Shown: positions 53,870 through 62,489, counted from the stretch's first letter. The stretch is 64,000 nucleotides of DNA from Mucilaginibacter sp. JRF (GCF_015223065.1 NZ_JADFBY010000001.1:62001-126000); one strand, 5' to 3'. Program-made: numbers and translations. Notes: generated by a model not told the origin, from the letters alone.

Positions 53870-56179
53870 ATGTATAAAAAAATATCGTTACTGCTGCCCC
53901 TTGCCTTTTGTGCTTTTGTAAACCCGATATCTGCCCAAACAACAACCAATACCGATATTAATATTATTCCCGCGCCGGTTTCGGTACGTAAAACTGCCGG
54001 GGAGTTTGTGCTGAGCAGGCAAACCACGCTGCTGGCCGATACTGTAAACAATAAAGCCGTGCAGTTTCTGGCCGATTTTTTAAAGAATCGCGCCATGCTG
54101 AGCATCCAGCCACAGCAAAATAAAGGCAATAATGTAAGCAACAGCATAGTACTTACTTCCGCCGGGACAGAAAACATTCCCGCTGAGGGATACCGCCTCA
54201 CCATCACGCCCGAAAAGGTGACCATAGCCGGTAAAGGGGCCGGGTTGTTTTACGGTATACAATCATTCATCCAGTTGTTCCCTAATGATAGGGCAGGGTC
54301 GGTAAAGCTGCCATCGGTAGTGGTTGATGATTATCCGCGCTTTGGTTATCGTGGCTTTATGCTGGATGTATGCCGCCATTTTTTTACGGTAGAAGCGGTT
54401 AAGAAATACATTGACGTACTGGCTTACTATAAGCTGAACAACTTTCACTGGCATTTAACGGATGATCAGGGTTGGCGCATCGAGATCAAGAAATACCCGA
54501 AGTTAACGCAGGTTGGCAGCCGCAGGGCGCAAACGGTTATAGGCAATTTTCACGACCGTACACCCCAGCAATATGATAACACCCCGCACGGCGGTTATTA
54601 CACGCAGGATGAGATACGCGAGGTGGTTAAATACGCTGCCGACCGTTACATTAATGTAGTGCCCGAAATTGAAATGCCTGGCCATGCCCTGGCCGCCCTG
54701 GCTGCATACCCCGAGTTAAGCTGCGACCCTAATAAAACCTACCAGGTTGCCGAAACATGGGGCGTGTTTGATAATGTTTTTTGCCCGAGTGAAAAAACGT
54801 TTTCCTTTTTACAGGATGTACTTTCGGAGGTTATAGAGCTTTTTCCGAGCAAGTATATTCATGTTGGGGGCGATGAGGTGCCGAAGGAGGCCTGGAAAAG
54901 ATCGGCATTTTGCCAAAAACTTATCCGCGACCTTAAACTGAAGGATGAGCATGGGCTGCAAAGCTACTTTGTACAGCGTATGGAAAAGTTTGTGAACACC
55001 AAAGGCCGCAGCATTATTGGTTGGGATGAAATATTAGAGGGCGGCCTTGCGCCAAACGCTACCGTTATGAGCTGGCGAGGTGAATCGGGCGGTATTGAGG
55101 CGGCGCAGCAAAAGCATAATGTGATCATGACGCCGGGTACCAATGGCCTGTATCTCGATCACGCGCAGGATAAACTTTACCGCGAACCATTCGGCATTGG
55201 CGGTTATGCGCCGCTGGCCAAAACATATAACTATAACCCAACACCGGGCGCGTTAACGCCTGAGCAGCAAAAATATATTATAGGCGTGCAAGCCAACTTA
55301 TGGACGGAGTACATCGGCACCGAAAATAAACTGGAATACATGATGTTCCCGAGGCTGATCGCTCTGTCGGAAGTCGCGTGGTCGCAGTTGGCTAATAAGA
55401 ATTTCATTAACTTTTCGCAGCAGCGCCTGCCGCATCACCTGGCACGACTGGATGAGTTGAAGTACAATTACCGTGTACCCCCGGCAATAGGCGCTACCGA
55501 TACCATTATGTTTGGCTCGCAGCTTTCGGTTAACCTGAAAGCTCCGGTTGCGGGTGCCAAGGTATATTATAATATTGATAGCTATGCTGTGTCTGATAAG
55601 GATATATTGTACACCACGCCCATAACGTACACTGTGCCGCCGGGTCAGTACCGCGATCTGCAAACTATTGTGATTTCGCCATCGGGCAAAAGCAGCAGGG
55701 TTACTAAAGCAACGGTTTACAATATTGGCGCGTTGCCTGCGGTGCCGTTTCAGGGTACGGCAAAAGGCTTAAAGTACCAGGTTTACGCGGGCGCGTTCGG
55801 CAACACCGGGCGTATTGAAAGCGGTGGCTTGTTAGATACCGGCATGGTAAAAACATTTAGTCCGTTATTTTTCAAAAAAGAGAACATCAATTTTGGTGTA
55901 ATTTACAGCGGTTATATTAAAATTGATAACGACGGCGTTTATGGTTTTGCCACCGCAAGCGATGACGGCTCGGTATTATTGATAGATGATCAGCCGGTGG
56001 TTGATAACGATGGCCGCCATAACCTGTATGAACAGGGTGGGGCAGTGGCCTTACAAAAGGGATTTCATAAAATAACGGTGAAGTATTTTAATATCAACCC
56101 ATCGGCTATACTCAGGGTGTACATGACCATTCCGGGTAAACCAAAGGGTGAACTTTCGCCCGAATCAATATTAAACTGA
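53870..56179 (+). CDS. GH20 beta-N-acetylhexosaminidase with PA14 domain
   Basis: Secreted enzyme releasing terminal N-acetylhexosamines. From ATG 53870 (769 residues) a signal peptide (SLLLPLAFCAFVNPISA) leads to a GH20b N-terminal domain, then the GH20 barrel (GYRGFMLDVCRHFF, NNFHWHLTDDQGWRIEI) and the catalytic Asp-Glu pair in HVGGDEVPKEAW (about residues 335-346). The active-site Trp lies in IIGWDEILEGG. A chitobiase-type C-terminal beta segment and a PA14 carbohydrate-binding domain (about 625-760) follow. Likely roles are chitin, glycoprotein or peptidoglycan amino-sugar scavenging. Confidence 0.94.
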   Translation: MYKKISLLLPLAFCAFVNPISAQTTTNTDINIIPAPVSVRKTAGEFVLSRQTTLLADTVNNKAVQFLADFLKNRAMLSIQPQQNKGNNVSNSIVLTSAGTENIPAEGYRLTITPEKVTIAGKGAGLFYGIQSFIQLFPNDRAGSVKLPSVVVDDYPRFGYRGFMLDVCRHFFTVEAVKKYIDVLAYYKLNNFHWHLTDDQGWRIEIKKYPKLTQVGSRRAQTVIGNFHDRTPQQYDNTPHGGYYTQDEIREVVKYAADRYINVVPEIEMPGHALAALAAYPELSCDPNKTYQVAETWGVFDNVFCPSEKTFSFLQDVLSEVIELFPSKYIHVGGDEVPKEAWKRSAFCQKLIRDLKLKDEHGLQSYFVQRMEKFVNTKGRSIIGWDEILEGGLAPNATVMSWRGESGGIEAAQQKHNVIMTPGTNGLYLDHAQDKLYREPFGIGGYAPLAKTYNYNPTPGALTPEQQKYIIGVQANLWTEYIGTENKLEYMMFPRLIALSEVAWSQLANKNFINFSQQRLPHHLARLDELKYNYRVPPAIGATDTIMFGSQLSVNLKAPVAGAKVYYNIDSYAVSDKDILYTTPITYTVPPGQYRDLQTIVISPSGKSSRVTKATVYNIGALPAVPFQGTAKGLKYQVYAGAFGNTGRIESGGLLDTGMVKTFSPLFFKKENINFGVIYSGYIKIDNDGVYGFATASDDGSVLLIDDQPVVDNDGRHNLYEQGGAVALQKGFHKITVKYFNINPSAILRVYMTIPGKPKGELSPESILN

Positions 56180-56203
56180 TTTAAAAAAAACATTGATACA
56201 GCC

Positions 56204-56956
56204 ATGAGCATAAAAACTTATTTGGCCATGCTGCCCTGCCTCGCTATACTTTGCGGCTGTGGCGGCGACGATAAAAAAGCGGAAACAACCGTAAAAAAAA
56301 CCGCTAAACCGGCAATGCCGGCGCCTTTCAGGTACCATAAGCATGTGGAGGTAGCGCCGGGGAATGATTTTGATGTTTACAGCTGGGGCCGCGGGGCTAA
56401 GGATGTAGGCGCGTTGCTCATCCTGCATTCTGATTCGGCGGGTATGAAGTATACCACCACAACCGGCGATCTGGAAGGCTCCATTGTGGATGTTTACAAT
56501 GCCGATATGGATTCCGACGGTAACCCCGAACTGCTGGTTCAGGCCGATGCGAAGGATACCACCAACTTTGTGAACATCTACTCGTTTGAGTTTAATGGCA
56601 ATGACGCCCGCAAGCTCGACTTCCCGAAATTGACCAAAAAGCAACGGCGAGGATATCAGGGTAAGGATAACTTTTATATTAAGGAGGGTAAGTTTATCCG
56701 CGAGTTCCCTATTTACGAGAGTGATAGCATAGGCGCCAAGGCAACAGGTGCCAAGCGGGTGTTTGAGTACGGTTTGCGTGGTAACAGCTTTACCGTTGAT
56801 CAGCTAAGTAAGGATTCCACCGATAAATCGGAACCGGTAGCTGCCGTAAGCCAACCCACGCAGCAGGAAAAGAAAGCATCGGTAAGTAAATCATCTAAAA
56901 AGAAAAGATCGTCGTCATCATCACGCAGAAAAAAGCGCCGCAGGCATCGTAATTAA
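56204..56956 (+). CDS. Putative lipoprotein with basic Ser/Lys/Arg tail
   Basis: A 250-residue protein with a lipoprotein signal (LAMLPCLAILCGCGGDDKK; the lipidated Cys near residue 19 or 21). The middle holds VDVYNADMDSDGNPELLVQADA, an FG-GAP or calcium-loop-like acidic stretch. The last 30 residues are very rich in Ser, Lys and Arg (KKKRSSSSSRRKKRRRHRN), unusual for a lipoprotein and suited to binding polyanions such as LPS or nucleic acid. No family was recognised. It follows the GH20 gene by 24 nt and may be co-transcribed. Confidence 0.7.
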   Translation: MSIKTYLAMLPCLAILCGCGGDDKKAETTVKKTAKPAMPAPFRYHKHVEVAPGNDFDVYSWGRGAKDVGALLILHSDSAGMKYTTTTGDLEGSIVDVYNADMDSDGNPELLVQADAKDTTNFVNIYSFEFNGNDARKLDFPKLTKKQRRGYQGKDNFYIKEGKFIREFPIYESDSIGAKATGAKRVFEYGLRGNSFTVDQLSKDSTDKSEPVAAVSQPTQQEKKASVSKSSKKKRSSSSSRRKKRRRHRN

Positions 56957-57018
56957 GCGCTACGGGCAATATACGGGTTTGTATGGCAGTTTATAATTTG
57001 CACATTTGTAAGTAACAT

Positions 57019-59088
57019 ATGCACTTTATATATCCCGCGTTTTTGTTTGCCTTAGCCTCGCTTGCCATACCGGTTATAGTGCATTTGTACAATTTCAGGC
57101 GGTACCAAAAGGTGCAGTTCAGCAATGTGCAGTTCCTAAAACAATTGCAGGAGCAGCAAGCCTCGCGCCGCAATATTAAGGAGCGTTTAATATTAGCTTC
57201 GCGTTTGTTGGCTTTATTATTCCTGGTGCTGGCTTTTGCAAGGCCATACATCAGCAGGCAGGATGGCGCGGTAGCCGGGCAGCAGCGTAACGTAAGCATA
57301 TTTGTTGATAACTCATACTCCATGCAAACCCTCAACAGCGAGGGCAACCTGCTCGATCAGGCCAAGCAAAAGGCAAAGGAGATAGCCGCCCAATATGGCA
57401 TGAATGATCGTTTTCAGTTGCTCACCCACAATTTTGAGGGCAAACACCAGCGCTTACTTAGTCGCGATGAGTTTTTTGACGCAGTTGATGAGGTAAAGGT
57501 GAGCGGCCAGAACCGTGATCTCAGTCAGATAGTAGCGCGCCAGCAGCAATTACTAAAAAGCAATGCGCCGGGTGGTGGCGATGTTTATATAGTATCTGAT
57601 TTTCAGCGAAATTCATCCATTAATAAAATAATAGGAGCCGATAAAAGCATCAACATTAACCTGATACCGCTAAAGGCCAATAACCTGCCCAACGTAGCGG
57701 TTGATTCCGTATGGTTACTAAGCGCCGTACACAAACCCGGCGACGAAGAAAAGCTGGTGGTAAAGCTCCATAATTATGCGGATCGTGAGGCTACGGGCAT
57801 CCCGCTAAAATTATTCATTAATAAAGAGCAAAAAGCGCTGGCCAGCTTTACCATTGCGCCGCGTGCCACACTTACCGATACACTTACCTTTTCGGGTCTT
57901 AAAGCAGGTTGGCAGCAGGGCGAACTGCAATTGCAGGATAACCCTATCACCTTTGATAACAGCTTTTATTTAGCCTTCAATGTAAGCCCGCAGATGCCGG
58001 TACTCATTATTGATAACGGTACCGAAAATCTATTCATAAAAGCCGCTTTAGGGGCTGATAAATTTTTTAAGGCCGACCGTGTGCCCGAGGGTAATGTTGA
58101 TTATACCGGCCTCAATAAATACGGACTGGTTGTACTTACCGATGTAAAAAGCATATCGGCAGGCCTGGCAAGGGAGTTAGGTGCTTATGTGAAAAAGGGA
58201 AACACCTTAGCCATATTCCCGGCGGTGGATGCAGATGTGGCGAGCTATAAAATATTACTACAACCTTTAGGTGCGGCCTGGCCACAGCGTGTAATAACTA
58301 ACGAGGTAAAGGCATCAAAATTGAACCTGCAAAACCCGTTATTCAGGGAGGTGTTTGATGCCATGCCGCAAAACCCTGATCTGCCATCGGCTAAAAAATA
58401 TTATGATCTGAGTGGTGCAGGGCGGGGCGAAGGTATTATTTCATTACCCGGTGGTGAGGCCTTTTGGTCGGGGTATAAAAATGGTGGAGGTACGGTCTAC
58501 GTATCTGCCGTGCCTTTAAATGATGATTTTAGTAACCTGCAACGCCACGGGCTGTTTGTGCCTGTTTTGTATCGTATAGCTTTGCTTAGCGGTCATGATC
58601 TGCCATTGTTCAACACTTTAGGTAGTGGCGAATCGGTAGAAACGGTACCGTTACGCTCAACAGAAAAAGAAGTATTGAAACTCAGTCGTGATGGTTATGA
58701 GATAATCCCTGATGTTCGCCAGCAGGATGGAAGCACCCGTCTTTACGTGGCCGACCAATTGCAGCAGCCCGGTTTGTACAATCTTAAAAAAGGCGATAGC
58801 ACAGCCGCTATACTGGCCTTTAATGATAACCGTCGTGAATCGGATCTGAGTTATTTTACCCCTGCCGAACTGCAAAAGTTACTGCCATCAAATAGCGGAA
58901 AGGTAATTGGCGCTAACAAGCCGATAGCTTCTGTAATTAATGAGGCAAATTATGATACACAATTATGGAAACTTTGTATAATTTTGGCGTTGATATTTCT
59001 GGCCGCCGAGATCGCGCTCATCAGGTTCTATAAAACCGGTGGTAGCATTGCAGCAAGCCAGGTAACATCAACCCAAACTACTCAATAA
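57019..59088 (+). CDS. BatA-like protein (aerotolerance N-terminal plus VWA-like domain)
   Basis: A 689-residue membrane protein. The N-terminus MHFIYPAFLFALASLAIPVIVHLYNFRRYQKVQFSNVQFL with a second helix (LLALLFLVLAFARPYI) is the two-helix domain of BatA-type proteins. A VWA-like domain follows with the metal-site start IFVDNSYSMQ (DxSxS). A large extracytoplasmic region and a final helix (LCIILALIFLAAEIALIRFY) complete it. No BatB-E or MoxR genes are adjacent, so it is not a classic bat operon. pyrC-like follows 10 nt later. Confidence 0.85.
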   Translation: MHFIYPAFLFALASLAIPVIVHLYNFRRYQKVQFSNVQFLKQLQEQQASRRNIKERLILASRLLALLFLVLAFARPYISRQDGAVAGQQRNVSIFVDNSYSMQTLNSEGNLLDQAKQKAKEIAAQYGMNDRFQLLTHNFEGKHQRLLSRDEFFDAVDEVKVSGQNRDLSQIVARQQQLLKSNAPGGGDVYIVSDFQRNSSINKIIGADKSININLIPLKANNLPNVAVDSVWLLSAVHKPGDEEKLVVKLHNYADREATGIPLKLFINKEQKALASFTIAPRATLTDTLTFSGLKAGWQQGELQLQDNPITFDNSFYLAFNVSPQMPVLIIDNGTENLFIKAALGADKFFKADRVPEGNVDYTGLNKYGLVVLTDVKSISAGLARELGAYVKKGNTLAIFPAVDADVASYKILLQPLGAAWPQRVITNEVKASKLNLQNPLFREVFDAMPQNPDLPSAKKYYDLSGAGRGEGIISLPGGEAFWSGYKNGGGTVYVSAVPLNDDFSNLQRHGLFVPVLYRIALLSGHDLPLFNTLGSGESVETVPLRSTEKEVLKLSRDGYEIIPDVRQQDGSTRLYVADQLQQPGLYNLKKGDSTAAILAFNDNRRESDLSYFTPAELQKLLPSNSGKVIGANKPIASVINEANYDTQLWKLCIILALIFLAAEIALIRFYKTGGSIAASQVTSTQTTQ

Positions 59089-59098
59089 AGCAACGCTG

Positions 59099-60358
59099 AT
59101 GAATTTGCTTATAAAATCTGCCCTCGTATTATATCCCGAATCTGCATTTCATAAAAAAACTGTCGACATTTTAGTTGCCGGTGGCATTATCAAACAAATA
59201 GCCGAAACCATTACCGATGATTCGGCCGAGGTATTTGATGCCAAAGGGGCCGTTATAGCGCCCGGTTTTTTAGATCTTAACTGTAAAATAGGCGAGCCCG
59301 GCCTCGAAACCAAGGAGGATATCAGTACCGGAACGGCCGCGGCCGCAGCCGGTGGTTTTACCGCCCTTGCCCTGATGCCGGCCACACAACCGCCCGTACA
59401 TTCAAAAACGGAGGTTGAATACCTGATCAATCGTGCCAAAGGTAATTTGGTTGATATCTATCCGCTGGGTACCATATCGCACAAGCGTGAGGGTAAAGAC
59501 CTTGCCGAGATGTACGATATGTTTAAAAGCGGCGCAAAAGCCTTTACCGATGCTACCCGCCCCGTGCAGGATGCCGGTTTAATGGAGCGCGCCATGCTTT
59601 ACGCCCACGGTTTTGGCGCCAAAGTATTCTCGTACCCCGAGGATGCCGCTATTGCGGGCAAAGCCAAGGTTAACGAGGGCCACATTAGCACACTGCTGGG
59701 CATGAAGGGCATACCACCCCTTGCCGAGGAGCTGATGATAGCCCGCGATATTTATTTGGCTGAATACACCGATTCAAGCATACATTTTAGCACCATATCT
59801 GCCGGTAGTTCGGTAAAGCTTATCCGCGAAGCAAAAGCGAAAGGCCTTAACGTAACCTGCGATGTAACCGCGCATCACCTGGTATTAACAGACGAGGTAT
59901 TGTTAGGCTTTGATAGCCTGTACAAAGTTAAACCGCCGCTGCGTACCCAAAAAGATATTGACGCACTGCTGGAGGGGCTGGCCGATGGTACCATTGATGC
60001 CATTGTATCGCAACATACCCCGCACGAGATCGAGTTTAAGGATGTAGAGTTTGAAATAGCCGAGTTCGGTATCATCGGTTTGCAGACAGCATTGCCTTTA
60101 GCTGTAAAAGCGGGTTTGTCTGCCGAGGCGATAGTAGAGAAACTGTCCATCAACCCGCGCAAGGTATTATCGGTTGATCTGCCTGTATTAGCCGAGGGCG
60201 AAGCCGCGAACTTTGTGGTGTTTGATACCGAAGCCGAGTGGGAGTATAGCCGTGCTAATAACTACTCAAAAGCGGCCAATTCGCCGTTCATTGGGCAAAC
60301 ATTAAAAGGCAAAGTGTTATTAACCTGTAACAATAACCAATTTTATAAATCAAAATAG
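59099..60358 (+). CDS. Dihydroorotase homologue lacking metal ligands (pseudo-DHOase)
   Basis: A 419-residue amidohydrolase-fold protein of the class I dihydroorotase family, full length and well conserved overall. Metal and catalytic positions are replaced: the HxH after PGFxDL reads LNCK, the metal His before ED reads SYPED, the HVS-type His reads FSTIS, and the TDHAPH catalytic Asp segment reads SQHTPH. Such non-catalytic homologues act as structural partners of aspartate transcarbamoylase in Pseudomonas (PyrC'). A similar role is possible; dihydroorotase activity is unlikely. It belongs to a run with the BatA-like gene and the two genes after it. Confidence 0.85.
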   Translation: MNLLIKSALVLYPESAFHKKTVDILVAGGIIKQIAETITDDSAEVFDAKGAVIAPGFLDLNCKIGEPGLETKEDISTGTAAAAAGGFTALALMPATQPPVHSKTEVEYLINRAKGNLVDIYPLGTISHKREGKDLAEMYDMFKSGAKAFTDATRPVQDAGLMERAMLYAHGFGAKVFSYPEDAAIAGKAKVNEGHISTLLGMKGIPPLAEELMIARDIYLAEYTDSSIHFSTISAGSSVKLIREAKAKGLNVTCDVTAHHLVLTDEVLLGFDSLYKVKPPLRTQKDIDALLEGLADGTIDAIVSQHTPHEIEFKDVEFEIAEFGIIGLQTALPLAVKAGLSAEAIVEKLSINPRKVLSVDLPVLAEGEAANFVVFDTEAEWEYSRANNYSKAANSPFIGQTLKGKVLLTCNNNQFYKSK

Positions 60359-60362
60359 CAAT

Positions 60363-61031
60363 ATGATAGCTCCAAAAGTACAGTCGGCCATTGATGCGGC
60401 TTTAAAGGCATTTAAGCAACATGGCGGTTTTGATGCCACCACGCTTTCGGGCGAGTTTGCAACGGTGTTTTCATCCGACAAAGATTTTTTAGGCAAGGTT
60501 GAATTGTTAGACGGCGTGTTTGACGACAATGCACAGCTTGAACCCCTGCGTGAGGTTTTCTTTGACCTGTTGCTGATCAACTTTTTTAGCGCCGACGTTA
60601 AAAAGCTGGAAGAAGATTACCTTGACAGCCCCGAATGGGCCAAAATTGAGGACGAAACTCTTGACCGTGGTACCGAACTGCTGAATGTACTGTTATACCT
60701 TAACGAGTGTGCCGACGAAGATATTGAACCGGGTTTAGAGGACTACCTGAAAGAGTTTTTGCTGGTTGATGAGGACGAGTTTCAGGACGAGCACCGCATT
60801 TACGAGCCGATAATAGCCAACCAGATATTGGTAGAAGCACCATTTGACGAGATAAAAAAGGTAGCTGAAAAATTGCCTGCCGATTCGGAATTGAAAGAGT
60901 TGTTTTACCCGGTACTTGCCTTTTTTCAGGATATTGAACCATCAGACAGTGTGCGCGAAGCCGTAGCCAAAAGCGCTGTTGATGCCGAATTTGATGTGCC
61001 TGTTTACGAGATATTAATCAACTTTAAATAA
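60363..61031 (+). CDS. Acidic hypothetical protein
   Basis: A 222-residue, strongly acidic (many Asp/Glu), helical, soluble-looking protein with no signal peptide or membrane segment. No family recognised. Repeated Leu/Glu patterns (LEEDYLDSPEWAKIEDE, LNECADEDIEPGLEDYLKEFL) suggest a helical-repeat fold. It starts 4 nt after the dihydroorotase homologue and 19 nt before the DUF4199 gene, so it is part of that operon. Confidence 0.75.
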   Translation: MIAPKVQSAIDAALKAFKQHGGFDATTLSGEFATVFSSDKDFLGKVELLDGVFDDNAQLEPLREVFFDLLLINFFSADVKKLEEDYLDSPEWAKIEDETLDRGTELLNVLLYLNECADEDIEPGLEDYLKEFLLVDEDEFQDEHRIYEPIIANQILVEAPFDEIKKVAEKLPADSELKELFYPVLAFFQDIEPSDSVREAVAKSAVDAEFDVPVYEILINFK

Positions 61032-61050
61032 ACCTTAAACTATTATAATT

Positions 61051-61611
61051 ATGGCAGATCAGGTAAAATCGCCAACCTCGGTAGCTACCAAGTGGGCGTT
61101 AATCTACACTTTATTCTCAGTTATCCTTACTTATGCTTTTGATGCGATGGGATTGGCGCAAGAATCGCCGGTACGTTATTTAAGCATGGCTTTATTGATC
61201 GCGTTCATCTTGTTAACGCAAAAGGAATATCGTGATGTACAAGGTGGTTTTATAACTTTCGGTAAGGCCTTCTCTGTAGGTTTCCGTTTTGCTGTATTTG
61301 CAGGTTTGTTGGGTGCATTATTTGTATTTCTTTACACCAAAGTATTAGCTCCGGATGTTTTTGCACGATCACTTGATAAAGCTGAAAGTGATATGATAGA
61401 AAAAGGTATGACCGATGAGCAAGTTGAAACTGCTATGAACATCACCCGTAACTACGGCCAAATTATAGGCGCTTTCTTCGCTGCCATTGGTACAGCGGTA
61501 ATAGGTGCGATTGTAAGTTTAATAGGTGCAGCCATCTTCAAAAAAGAACGTTCACCATACGATTTTGATGATGCGGTAGTAGCTACCGATAAAATTGATC
61601 CAACAGCATAA
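61051..61611 (+). CDS. DUF4199 membrane protein
   Basis: A 186-residue protein with four membrane helices (about residues 14-30, 42-58, 75-96 and 134-158), the DUF4199 layout common in Bacteroidota. The short loop QKEYRDVQGGFITFGKAFSVG between helices two and three is characteristic. Function unknown; the family often sits next to glycosyltransferase or dihydroorotase-like genes. It is the last gene of this run and is followed by a terminator. Confidence 0.85.
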   Translation: MADQVKSPTSVATKWALIYTLFSVILTYAFDAMGLAQESPVRYLSMALLIAFILLTQKEYRDVQGGFITFGKAFSVGFRFAVFAGLLGALFVFLYTKVLAPDVFARSLDKAESDMIEKGMTDEQVETAMNITRNYGQIIGAFFAAIGTAVIGAIVSLIGAAIFKKERSPYDFDDAVVATDKIDPTA

Positions 61612-61631
61612 TTATTTAACGATATTATATT

Positions 61632-61658
61632 AAGCGCTCAATTGGGCGCTTTTTTTAT
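61632..61658 (+). terminator. Intrinsic terminator of the DUF4199 gene
   Basis: The stem AAGCGC / GCGCTT around CAATTG-like sequence is followed by TTTTTTT, about 20 nt after the stop codon. Confidence 0.8.
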
Positions 61659-61692
61659 GGAGTTAAGATTGGTTTAAACGATACCGAAAACT

Positions 61693-61760
61693 TGTCATTT
61701 CGAGCGGTAGCGAGAAATCTGGTCGCGTTCAATTGCAAGGCGAGAGATTTCTCCTCGTAG
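61693..61760. repeat. B element interrupted by an A repeat
   Basis: The left TGTCATTTCGA end is intact. The right end stops at CTCCTCGTAG, where an A block begins, so the terminal repeat is missing. Confidence 0.7.
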
Positions 61761-61797
61761 AACCCCTCCTAAATCCTCCCCGAGGGGAGGACTTTTA
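61761..61797. repeat. A repeat
   Basis: CTCCCCGAGGGGAGG-type block inside or replacing the right end of a B element. Confidence 0.8.
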
Positions 61798-61802
61798 ATA
61801 AT

Positions 61803-61884
61803 CACGTCATTGAGGTACGAAGCAATCCCCGAGCGTCTTGTCTTAAAGTATATCCTAAAGAGATTGCTTCGTACCAATGACGTG
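61803..61884. repeat. D element hairpin
   Basis: 82 nt with arms CACGTCATTG-x-GGTACGAAGC and the matching GCTTCGTACC-x-ATGACGTG around a 35-nt centre. It resembles B in size and plan but not in terminal sequence. Only one copy was seen. Confidence 0.7.
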
Positions 61885-61899
61885 TTTTTTATTCTTTTT

Positions 61900-61980
61900 T
61901 GTCATTTCGACGAAGGAGAAATCTGTACGCATTCATTAATCAAGCGATAGATTTCTCCTCGTACCTCGTTCGAAATGACA
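61900..61980. repeat. B element
   Basis: Complete 81-nt copy 25 nt before C copy 3. The same B-then-C order occurs at 35 kb. Confidence 0.85.
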
Positions 61981-62005
61981 ATTTTTATTTTTAGGAGGAT
62001 TTGAA

Positions 62006-62348
62006 AAAAAGCGCGTCGGCCTGGCAGAAAACCGGGCCAGGGAGTATGGCCTGTGCGGATGAAGGTTTTTTCTGCCTTGATGTTTGGTTACTTTGCATCT
62101 AAGGTAAAGTAACTGGGCTCTGCGCCCAAGAGCAGACTGACGATAATAAAAATACAAACGCTCAATAAAGCAAAGTTCATTACCTGTCCTTAACTTCTTT
62201 TGAGCGATCAAAAGAAACAAAAATCGCCGGCTACGCCCTGCCCGGTGAAAGTTTGTGCTTTGGCAAGTCTTGTGCTACTCCGGGCATTTCTGATGCCGGG
62301 AGGATAGGTTATTTATGGTTTGTGCTTTTGTTTTGTGGATTAATACTA
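62006..62348 (+). repeat. C element, copy 3
   Basis: Aligns with copies 1 and 2. The long stem is GTTACTTTGC / GTAAAGTAAC (62087-62096 with 62104-62113). It shares a CATTACCTGTCCTTAACTTC segment with copy 1 that copy 2 has lost. A remnant of an A block (TTAGGAGGATTTG) precedes it. Confidence 0.8.
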
Positions 62349-62382
62349 ATTCCCTCCCTACGGGAGGGTTAGGGAGGGGTTT
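62349..62382. repeat. A repeat, variant form
   Basis: Variant A block closing C copy 3, as in copies 1 and 2. Confidence 0.8.
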
Positions 62383-62406
62383 CGCAGACTATTAATTTAA
62401 AAATCC

Positions 62407-62489
62407 TGTCATTTCGAGCGCCAGCGAGAAATCTTTACACGTTCATCACAAAGCGACAGATTTCTCCTCGTACCTCGTTCGAAATGACA
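62407..62489. repeat. B element
   Basis: Complete 83-nt copy. Its left interior reads GAGCGCCAGCGAGAAATC rather than the usual GAAGGAGAAATC, so left arms vary more than right arms. Confidence 0.85.

Noticed and set aside
57019-59088. A complete bat operon
   Set aside because: Only the BatA-like N-terminal and VWA-like gene is present. No MoxR, BatB, BatC or BatE genes lie beside it.
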